From contig NZ_WHKF01000006.1 in NCBI RefSeq assembly GCF_009295825.1, positions 124,001 through 188,000 on the forward strand: 64,000 nucleotides of DNA, given 5' to 3'. Each line of letters opens with the position of its first letter. Position 1 is the stretch's first letter. Below the pieces are notes generated by a model, which had not been told where the DNA came from, did not search any database, and saw nothing but the letters and a program-made list of their open reading frames with translations. Made by a program: the position numbers and the translations under genes. This DNA comes from Marinifilum sp. N1E240. Lineage in GTDB: Bacteria > Bacteroidota > Bacteroidia > Bacteroidales > Marinifilaceae. Shown one piece after another: positions 34,763 to 41,914 of this stretch.

Positions 34763-35956
34763 TTATCCGTATGCTCCAAAACCAAAGAACGAATACTTCT
34801 TGGCAAATCGATACACCCAGCTTTTCTCCGGAATTTCCTTTCCTGGAATGTGATGACCTGCACATGGCTTCATTTTCTTTAATTCTTCAAAAGATGCGCT
34901 TCGTTTAGAAGAATCATAAGCATTTACATCCTTAAGCATGGTGTGTAAATGTTCCGGATCATCTAAAAGAATACAACCTTTGGTCCTTTCATTAATTCCT
35001 TTTCTCAATCCTGAAATGTAATCCGATTTCTCGATTACATTCACGATGTCCGATCCATCGCCTACATTCTCGCCCGCGAACTGAATTGGTGGACAGAATT
35101 CAATATCACCGTAAGGATTGATATGATGCGACAAACCAATAGCTCCAGGACACAATGCCTGACCTTTCTCATCCCAATAGGTATCTATTATCATCAAAGG
35201 AGCTTTAACACGAATATCGACCATGAATTGCCTCAATTCCAGTATTTCCTCTTCAGATAACGCCAACTCCGTAGTTGGACGTTCTCCAACAGGGCGGTAA
35301 ATGTAATACCACAAATAGTGAATTCCTTTTTCCACGCAAGAGTTCACAAATTCTTCGCTCACCAAATCCTTAAAGTTCGATTTACAAACACTTGTAGCAA
35401 CACCTGTAAATAATTTATTCTTAGTGGAAGCCTCAATTCCTGTCATGGTTCTACCGTAAACATTCTTCGCTCCGCGTCGAACATCACTAACATCTTGCAA
35501 TCCTTCCACACTAATCAGTGGAGAAACATTTCCCAATTGTCTTAATCGCGCTGCCACATCATCAGTAAGTAATGTGCCATTGGTAAACATTTGGAAATAA
35601 CAATCAGAATGACGTTCGATAACATCCATTAAATGCGGATACATTAGTGGTTCACCACCCAGTAATCCAAAGAAATACGATCCCTTCTTTTTACTTGACA
35701 CAATGATATTCTCCAATGTTTCCACATCCATTCCTTTGGATGTATTATCGATGGTTACCCAACAGCCCTGGCAATTCAGATTACAATTATCGGTCACCGA
35801 TATCATCATAAAAGCAGGATACAATTCACCATTTTTCAAGCGTTTTTTGTGCTTGACAACGGCTTTCATCCCCTTCCATCCCAAATTGTAGCCCAGCTTC
35901 CAAAGCAGGCGTAAATCAACTTGTCTAAGTATTCTTGATCCTAATGAAATTATCAT
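34763..35956 (-). CDS. Radical SAM enzyme with SPASM-like C-terminal cysteines
   Basis: This 397-residue protein has the radical SAM cluster motif CNLNCQGC (Cys58, 62, 65) and the GGEPLMYP motif for S-adenosylmethionine. The C-terminal part has further cysteines (LCPGAIGLSHHINPYGDIEF followed by CPP; KGCILLDD; KPCAGHH) that could bind a second Fe-S cluster. The N-terminus carries a basic amphipathic stretch. It is encoded between a ferredoxin and the polyprenyl synthase, so a role in modifying the isoprenoid product or in maturing a partner protein is plausible but not shown. Confidence 0.8.
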   Translation of the reverse strand: MIISLGSRILRQVDLRLLWKLGYNLGWKGMKAVVKHKKRLKNGELYPAFMMISVTDNCNLNCQGCWVTIDNTSKGMDVETLENIIVSSKKKGSYFFGLLGGEPLMYPHLMDVIERHSDCYFQMFTNGTLLTDDVAARLRQLGNVSPLISVEGLQDVSDVRRGAKNVYGRTMTGIEASTKNKLFTGVATSVCKSNFKDLVSEEFVNSCVEKGIHYLWYYIYRPVGERPTTELALSEEEILELRQFMVDIRVKAPLMIIDTYWDEKGQALCPGAIGLSHHINPYGDIEFCPPIQFAGENVGDGSDIVNVIEKSDYISGLRKGINERTKGCILLDDPEHLHTMLKDVNAYDSSKRSASFEELKKMKPCAGHHIPGKEIPEKSWVYRFAKKYSFFGFGAYG

Positions 35957-35970
35957 CCTTAGTTTATTAA

Positions 35971-35985
35971 AAACCTGTCAGGTTT
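35971..35985. repeat. Intergenic palindrome AAACCTGTCAGGTTT
   Basis: This 15-bp perfect palindrome around a central T lies between the ferredoxin stop and the radical SAM start. Related CCTGTCAGGT text occurs at 46286-46316 and 50792-50825, also in intergenic gaps of the island. Confidence 0.7.
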
Positions 35986-35993
35986 ATATCATA

Positions 35994-36857
35994 TTAGCAA
36001 CAACAAGAGTTCGATCCATCTTCTTTACAATCGCAATCGCAACTGCTTTCGGTATTCTCTTTGCAATTGCAATCACAATCGCATTTTTCCTCTTTCTTCT
36101 CTTCTATTTTTTCAGTACCGCCACAACATGCTCTTCTCTCTTCTTCAGCCATTTTAAACTGATCGTTCTTCAGCAGTGATACTTGAAAATTCTTTCTTCT
36201 GGCACTCAAAACAGAATACACATCCTCGTTCTGAATTTGCTCCAGAATATCCGTCTTTTCATTTTCAGTTCCGTCACCTTCTCCTCCATCGATAGGACTT
36301 TCGGCATGTTTTGGAAAGATGATTGCATTTTGAGGGCACACTCGTGCACATGCAGGACACATATCTTTACAATTGGCTGAAGCTGATACTACAACCGTTC
36401 CGTCATCCTCAACAGAATACACACTAAACAAGCAAAAGTTCAAACACTTTCTGCATCCATTACAACGATCGTAATCGATAACCGGATACCAGGGTTTCCA
36501 TGAGTCAGAATATTTAATCTTTATTGGTTCACCTGTATTCGATTCAAGGCTGGAAATCAACTCCTCCTGTCCTTCATCATCAACATGATGATAGTCAGTC
36601 GTATTTTCTTCAATCTTACGCCCCGAATTGTCCACCAGGTGTTGCATGGCACGAGCCTGACAGCCAAATACAATTGCATTTTCAGCCTTATACAAACCTT
36701 CCAAATCATCAGGATTTTTCAAGATTGTACCACACATATCCTCGATATAAGTATAGGCTATATTCTTCTCATTTAAAGTACTGATGAGCTTTTGAACCGA
36801 CTCTTTCTCAATCTTTCCATCCTTCTCACAGCCACAAACAAATACTTGTTTAGTCAT
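35994..36857 (-). CDS. Two-cluster ferredoxin-type protein with a cysteine-rich C-terminal tail
   Basis: In this 287-residue protein an N-terminal domain (1-75) starts QVFVCGCEKDG and holds two more cysteines, reminiscent of HdrA/CoB-type sensor halves. Two [4Fe-4S] motifs follow: CNGCRKCLNFC (132-142) and CKDMCPACARVC (163-174). The last 30 residues (258-287) hold ten cysteines, mostly as CDC repeats and a final CCC, with acidic spacers; this resembles a metallothionein or metal-delivery tail. A RRACCGG segment precedes it. No signal peptide is present, so it is cytoplasmic. The gene lies between a propeller lipoprotein and the radical SAM gene. Confidence 0.75.
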   Translation of the reverse strand: MTKQVFVCGCEKDGKIEKESVQKLISTLNEKNIAYTYIEDMCGTILKNPDDLEGLYKAENAIVFGCQARAMQHLVDNSGRKIEENTTDYHHVDDEGQEELISSLESNTGEPIKIKYSDSWKPWYPVIDYDRCNGCRKCLNFCLFSVYSVEDDGTVVVSASANCKDMCPACARVCPQNAIIFPKHAESPIDGGEGDGTENEKTDILEQIQNEDVYSVLSARRKNFQVSLLKNDQFKMAEEERRACCGGTEKIEEKKEEKCDCDCNCKENTESSCDCDCKEDGSNSCCC

Positions 36858-36890
36858 GTTGTTGTATTTAATTCTTTATTGATTTCTCAA

Positions 36891-38108
36891 TTAACTCTTC
36901 TTCTTAATATCATAAGCCAACAAAGCATCTCCATGACGCACATACAAAACACCATTGTTGATGATAGGTTGAGCAAAATGTTCTTTGGTTCCTTTTGTCA
37001 CTTTAAATTTGCTCACCAACTCCATATTTTCAGGTGTTACCTTCACAAGACCAACCTGACCTCTTTCGTTGTAACAATATAACATTCCATCAGCTGCAAT
37101 TGTTGCACCTCGTCCAAATTTTAAAGTATCTCTTGTTTCACCAGTTTCGGCATCAACACTTTTCCACACTTTCTTGCGATGACCTGAGGCAATAATTTTA
37201 CCATTCAACTTCACAGCTCCACCCATAATGTTATCTAGCTCTTTATTTCTCCAAACTTCGGTGATACTTCCACCGTCTTCAGCAATTTTCATTTTTACAG
37301 TCCCATTACCACATCCGGTAACGTAATACAGATAACCATTATCGAAAATTGGAGTATTTCCATTTATATCACAAAGGGTATCCTGCATTTCAGTCCACAA
37401 TACTTCACCAGTTTGCGATTCTATTCCTATTAAAGCATGTTCCGAGAAAGTTATCAATACATTTCTGGTAGGAAATTCAATCAATAATGGAGAACAGTAA
37501 GCAGGTACTTCACCAACACCTGCATTTGTCCATTTTGTCTCACCTGTAAAACGATCTAAGGCAATAATGTTATCTTCTGTTCCACCTGGAGCAGCATATA
37601 CCAAATCACCATCAACCAATAAAGATTGTGAGTAACCAAAACGAGTATTTTTACCTTCGAATTTCTCCAGCATGTTAATCTTCCATTTCAACTCACCTGT
37701 TACTGCATGAATACAAGCCACATCACCTAAACCTGATGCCACATATACCATATCATCAACAACAGTCGGAGCCGAACGAGATCCGATAAAATTCTTCATC
37801 CAATCGTGACCAAACTCTGTCTTCCATTGAACCTTTCCTTGTAAATCCATTGCAATCAGATAAGCAATGCTATCAATTTCACCATTTACATACAAAGTAT
37901 TACCACTAATAACAGGAGAACCATATCCATTTCCAATTCCTTCGGCATCCCAAAGAAGATTTGGACCATCCTTTGGCCATTCCTTTAAAAGATTCGTCTC
38001 ATTGTAAATTCCAGAGCGATTATCACCTCTCCATTCACTAACTTTTTTCTGCTTTGGGGTACACGAAAATAGCGATACCGCTACCAATAGTAAGATATAG
38101 TTTTTCAT
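36891..38108 (-). CDS. PQQ-like beta-propeller lipoprotein
   Basis: This 405-residue protein has a lipoprotein signal, MKNYILLLVAVSLFSC, with Cys16 lipidated. It then begins EWRGDNRSGIY, the sequence that opens many PQQ-like (BamB/quinoprotein-type) propellers. Repeated blade motifs such as GTVKWK, GELKWK, GETKWT and GEVLWT occur at about 50-residue intervals, as expected for seven or eight blades. No heme motif and no certain PQQ or calcium ligands could be identified, so enzyme activity is uncertain. It is one of seven propellers in the island. Confidence 0.85.
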   Translation of the reverse strand: MKNYILLLVAVSLFSCTPKQKKVSEWRGDNRSGIYNETNLLKEWPKDGPNLLWDAEGIGNGYGSPVISGNTLYVNGEIDSIAYLIAMDLQGKVQWKTEFGHDWMKNFIGSRSAPTVVDDMVYVASGLGDVACIHAVTGELKWKINMLEKFEGKNTRFGYSQSLLVDGDLVYAAPGGTEDNIIALDRFTGETKWTNAGVGEVPAYCSPLLIEFPTRNVLITFSEHALIGIESQTGEVLWTEMQDTLCDINGNTPIFDNGYLYYVTGCGNGTVKMKIAEDGGSITEVWRNKELDNIMGGAVKLNGKIIASGHRKKVWKSVDAETGETRDTLKFGRGATIAADGMLYCYNERGQVGLVKVTPENMELVSKFKVTKGTKEHFAQPIINNGVLYVRHGDALLAYDIKKKS

Positions 38109-38124
38109 AGGTTTGGGGTTTTAT

Positions 38125-38808
38125 TTATATTTCAAACAATTTACCGTTATCAAGCTTGTATATTTTTTTCATCTTTTTTGCCAATTCTATTGAGTGGGTT
38201 ACAACAACAAGAGTAACCTTCTGTTTTTCGTTGATTGATACCAATAAATCACCCAACTGATCGGCAGATTTTTTATCCAAAGATCCTGTTGGCTCGTCTG
38301 CCAGCAATAATCCTGGCTCATGAATCAAAGCTCTTACAACTGCAGCTCTTTGGCATTCTCCGCCCGATAGTTGTCCGGGCAATTGATACTTTTGATCTTT
38401 TAAGCCAACAAAATCGATCAATTGCTGAGCTCTCTCCTCTGCATCCTTTCGCATTTTCTTATCCTTTTCAGGGATTAACGGAACCAATACATTCTCAATC
38501 AAACTCAACTGTGGCAACAAATGATGCGATTGAAAAACAAAACCTAAATTCCTGTTTCGAAACTGAGACAGCTCTTTCTCTTTTAGATTTTTGATTTCAT
38601 CACTATCATGTAAAATGCTACCGGAACTAGCATGATCCAAAGAACTAATCAGGTTCAACAATGTACTTTTACCCGATCCAGAGGGACCTACAATAGCAAC
38701 CGAATCGCCAGACTTAATGGTAAGCGACAATTCATCTAAAACCGTTCTTTTCTCACCAGAACCGGCGTGCTGATAATATTTCGATATTTTATCTAGTTCT
38801 ACAATCAT
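38125..38808 (-). CDS. ABC transporter ATP-binding subunit (LolD/MacB-type)
   Basis: This 227-residue stand-alone ATPase shows Walker A GPSGSGKST (about residue 40), Q-loop in FVFQSHHLLP, signature LSGGECQRAAVVRAL, Walker B LLLADEPTGSLD and the H-loop His in VVVTHS. These are hallmarks of the LolCDE/MacB branch, which extracts lipoproteins or exports substrates. No permease gene is adjacent, which is unusual. It overlaps neither neighbour and is preceded by a 331-bp gap with a 21-bp repeat array. Confidence 0.92.
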   Translation of the reverse strand: MIVELDKISKYYQHAGSGEKRTVLDELSLTIKSGDSVAIVGPSGSGKSTLLNLISSLDHASSGSILHDSDEIKNLKEKELSQFRNRNLGFVFQSHHLLPQLSLIENVLVPLIPEKDKKMRKDAEERAQQLIDFVGLKDQKYQLPGQLSGGECQRAAVVRALIHEPGLLLADEPTGSLDKKSADQLGDLLVSINEKQKVTLVVVTHSIELAKKMKKIYKLDNGKLFEI

Positions 38809-38991
38809 ATATCAATTCTTTAGGAATGCTTAAATTATTAATATTCCCTCTGTTTATCACATTTTTTCGTTCTACAGCTCATATCTGCCGATAAAATGAG
38901 AAAACGAGCTTTCTTCACTATTTATTAGCCCATTCGATTCCGAAAGGCTCCCTGCGCAAAAATCAAGTCTTCTATCGTCTGATCTTCCTTC

Positions 38992-39101
38992 CCATAGCCT
39001 AAAGTGGGCTCTCCATAGCTTAATTTTCAGCTTCCTTCGTGTTTTTTACCCGTCCATAGCCTAAGTATGATCTTCCATAGCCAAAATTACCCTCCCATAG
39101 C
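38992..39101. repeat. CCATAGC array with 20-21-bp phasing
   Basis: CCATAGC, mostly within TCCCATAGCCTAAG, occurs at 38992, 39013, 39054, 39075 and 39095. The intervals are 21, 41, 21 and 20 bp, so one unit seems to be missing near 39034. It occupies the largest gap inside the island, just before the ABC ATPase gene. The phasing equals two turns of the helix. Confidence 0.75.
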
Positions 39102-39139
39102 CTAAGTGACCTAGCCTGCGCGGGGCTTTCAGAAGGTTT

Positions 39140-40306
39140 TTACTTCTCACCAAAAGCATAAATACTTCCATCCATAGCTGTTACCACAATCATACCCTCC
39201 ACCACGGCAGGGGTTCCTACAATGGCTCTTCCTATCTCGTATGACCAGATTTTCTGACCATTCTCCTTGTTCAAAAGGTAAATTCTTCCATCTCCCGATC
39301 CCATAACTACGGCGTTAGCAGCAATCACTGGCGAGGCTTCTATTTTATTTCTGGTTTTAAATTGCCATTTGATATTTCCACTCTTTTTATCGAAACAATA
39401 CACTTGTCGGTTTTCCGCTCCAATAATTATTTCCTTATCGGATATGGCAGGCGATCCCAAATAGGATATCGCACCTTCCTTTTTCCAATCCACTTTGTTT
39501 TGGATATAATCAACACGATAAAATTCACCATCGTGGTTACCAAAATAGGCTTGGTTTCCATCCAATGCCACCGAAGAAGCAATATAGGTTTGAATATCCA
39601 GTTTGTTTTTCGACTTTCCGGTTTTTACATTCACCTGATGTAGAAAACCATCACATCCGCCAAACACAGCTATTTCTCCATTGCAGGATGCTGCACCATT
39701 AATATAATTGTCCGATTCATAAGTCCATTGCAATTTCCCTGATTTGGCATCCAAACAATACATTTTGAAATCATAGGATCCGAACAGAATCTTCTTTTGT
39801 TTGCTCGCCTTATCGTAAAACCAGGTTGCCGATCCTGATATCTGTCCTTCCGTTGTGTATTTCCATTTCACCTCTCCAGTACTGGCATTCAAACAAAAGA
39901 AAATTCCTTCCAACGATCCGAAATAAACATTTCCATCCAGATATAAAGGGGAAGCCTCCACCGATGTTTTGGCATTGAATTTCCATTTCAGTTCACCTGA
40001 TTTGCTCAATGCGTATAGATATCCATCATTCGATCCAACAAAAATATTTCCATTACTGATAATGGGTGATGATTTAATTGCATCTCCCGTTTTGTAGGAC
40101 CAAAGCAATTGAGGTGCTTTAGGCACAATAGCACTGGTCGTTCCTTTCAAGCTTGAATTCCCCCGAAAGGATAGCCAATTGTTTTTGTTTTGGCTTTGTG
40201 CTTGTAAACTTATAGTTCCAATAAACAGTACCACAAGTAGAATCACTCTCAATTCTTTATTAAAAAGATATGAAATGTGAGATATGAGATGTGAGATTTT
40301 TTCCAT
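39140..40306 (-). CDS. PQQ-like beta-propeller, exported
   Basis: This protein of about 388 residues contains at least seven repeats of the GxLxWK(Y/F) type (GELKWKF, GEVKWKYT, GKLQWTYE, NIKWQFKT, GQKIWSYE). The export signal is VILLVVLFIGTISLQAQ. The start is uncertain: the ATG at 40306 gives a long N-region, while a TTG at 40252 would start MRVILLVVLF, a neat signal peptide. The DNA between is low-complexity (CTCACATCTCATATCTCAC), so I think the TTG is at least as likely. It is probably soluble in the periplasm. Confidence 0.82.
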   Translation of the reverse strand: MEKISHLISHISYLFNKELRVILLVVLFIGTISLQAQSQNKNNWLSFRGNSSLKGTTSAIVPKAPQLLWSYKTGDAIKSSPIISNGNIFVGSNDGYLYALSKSGELKWKFNAKTSVEASPLYLDGNVYFGSLEGIFFCLNASTGEVKWKYTTEGQISGSATWFYDKASKQKKILFGSYDFKMYCLDAKSGKLQWTYESDNYINGAASCNGEIAVFGGCDGFLHQVNVKTGKSKNKLDIQTYIASSVALDGNQAYFGNHDGEFYRVDYIQNKVDWKKEGAISYLGSPAISDKEIIIGAENRQVYCFDKKSGNIKWQFKTRNKIEASPVIAANAVVMGSGDGRIYLLNKENGQKIWSYEIGRAIVGTPAVVEGMIVVTAMDGSIYAFGEK

Positions 40307-40335
40307 TCCTAATTCGTAATTATTCATTCGTAATT

Positions 40336-41865
40336 CTAGTGCAGCGCTATCGCACCTGTCGGACAAGCCACCGCACATTCTTTTGCCGCTACAGTTAAAG
40401 CCTCGGTTAATTCCTGATCGAACGGCACCGCCACTTTCACCGTAAATCCGCGACCAATATTGGTCAAACCTGTTTTCTCACCATGTTTTGCCGCAATTTC
40501 TATGCACAAACCGCATTTAATACACTTTTCAGGTTCATAAATTACCGATTCATGATTAAAATGCTTCACCACCGAGTTTCGTTCTCCAAAAGCAAACCTT
40601 CTTCTATCTATTTGATAAACTTCCGCACAATCTCTCAATTTACAATTATCAAGCTTTCGGCAATCGCAATGCAAACAACGTTTGGCTTCCGCAATAGCTT
40701 CTTCCTTTGTAAATCCTTTTGATGATTTGGCTTCTACTCTTTCTCCCTCAACGGATTCTTTCAGATATTCTTCCAATTCATCCTTTCGCAATGTTCCAAA
40801 ACGCGAATTGAATAAACGTTTTGTAGCTTTTCCTTCTCCATTGTTTAAGTAATGATCAACCGACCAGGCAGCTTCTTTTCCCATAGCCACAGCTTTCACA
40901 GCCATCTTCTGAGTTCTGATTACACTTCCACAGGCAAATACTTTCGAATCTGATGTGGCATAGGTCTCTGCATCCACCTTAAGTCCAGTCTTTCCTGTCT
41001 CTAAACCAAATGTTTCTCCATCTTTTCCATTGGCAAGAATTACCGCATCGAACTTTTGTTTTAAAGAATCAAATTGTTCTTTTGAGATTTCATTGCTATT
41101 ATTCGTTACCAAACCAAGTTGATCCAAACTGTTAACCTCCCTAACTATTACGTCGGTTGGCAACTCACCCTTTATAACTGATGCCAATAACATACCTCCT
41201 ACACCATCAAGTGCCTCAAACAATTCGCATTCGTGCCCCTTTAATAATAAATGATAGGCTGCAGATAATCCAGATGCTCCTCCACCAACAATTGCTACTT
41301 TCTTTCCACTTGCCTGTTTTTTCTCTGGCAGATATCTATGGGTTTCCTCTTCGGAAAAACGTTTTAACAAACAAATGGAAATGGGCTGATCCACATCTTT
41401 TCTTCTACAAACTTTCTCGCAAGGAGCAGAACATACATATCCTAATATCCCGGGAAAGGCGATTTCCTCTTTTACAATCTTCAATGCCTCCTCAAATTGT
41501 TCATCAGCAATTAAACGATTCATTTTCGGAATATCCATATAGGCAGGACAAGCCACGCGACAAGGTGCTTCGCAATCTCCAACATGATCACTCATTAGCA
41601 ACTCAATCGCTTCCTTTCGGGCTTCCTTCACCTCTGAATCCTCACTCGCCAAATCCATCCCATCAACTACTTTTGTTGCACAAGATGGTATCATTTGCTG
41701 ATTGGCATTATTCTTCACCATGCAAACCATACAGGTTGGATGATTGCTGCATCCCTCCAAGTAACACATGCTTGGAATCTCAATCCCAACAGAATGTGCA
41801 GCATTTAGAATGCTTGTTCCTTCCGGAATGCTAATGGCTTGATTGTCTATTTTAATTGTTGGCAT
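40336..41865 (-). CDS. [2Fe-2S] ferredoxin-GltD-like flavoprotein with C-terminal Fe-S motifs
   Basis: The 509-residue protein starts at the ATG at 41865 (MPTIKIDNQAIS). Residues 1-75 are a NuoG/HydA-type [2Fe-2S] domain (MCYLEGCSNHPTCMVC). It continues with the cysteine-rich HVGDCEAPCRVACPA and YVCSAPCEKVCRRKD of GltD/NfnB-like proteins. The FAD-binding loop is VAIVGGGASGLSAAYHL (near 190), and VFACGSVIR marks the end of the flavin fold. The C-terminal third has RCLHCDC, CIKCGLC and a final ECAVACPTGAI. The flavin fold seems shorter than in GltD (about 450), so the NADPH domain may be reduced. With the NuoEF fusion next door it resembles Stn/HylB-type transhydrogenase subunits. Confidence 0.75.
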   Translation of the reverse strand: MPTIKIDNQAISIPEGTSILNAAHSVGIEIPSMCYLEGCSNHPTCMVCMVKNNANQQMIPSCATKVVDGMDLASEDSEVKEARKEAIELLMSDHVGDCEAPCRVACPAYMDIPKMNRLIADEQFEEALKIVKEEIAFPGILGYVCSAPCEKVCRRKDVDQPISICLLKRFSEEETHRYLPEKKQASGKKVAIVGGGASGLSAAYHLLLKGHECELFEALDGVGGMLLASVIKGELPTDVIVREVNSLDQLGLVTNNSNEISKEQFDSLKQKFDAVILANGKDGETFGLETGKTGLKVDAETYATSDSKVFACGSVIRTQKMAVKAVAMGKEAAWSVDHYLNNGEGKATKRLFNSRFGTLRKDELEEYLKESVEGERVEAKSSKGFTKEEAIAEAKRCLHCDCRKLDNCKLRDCAEVYQIDRRRFAFGERNSVVKHFNHESVIYEPEKCIKCGLCIEIAAKHGEKTGLTNIGRGFTVKVAVPFDQELTEALTVAAKECAVACPTGAIALH

Positions 41866-41914
41866 TTTTCGTTCTATTTCAAATACCACGAGCTAATGCT
41901 ACATGGCTATTCAT

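Noticed and set aside
38992-39101. CRISPR-like array of CCATAGC repeats
   Set aside because: The repeat is only 7-14 bp, and the intervening bases are too short to be spacers.
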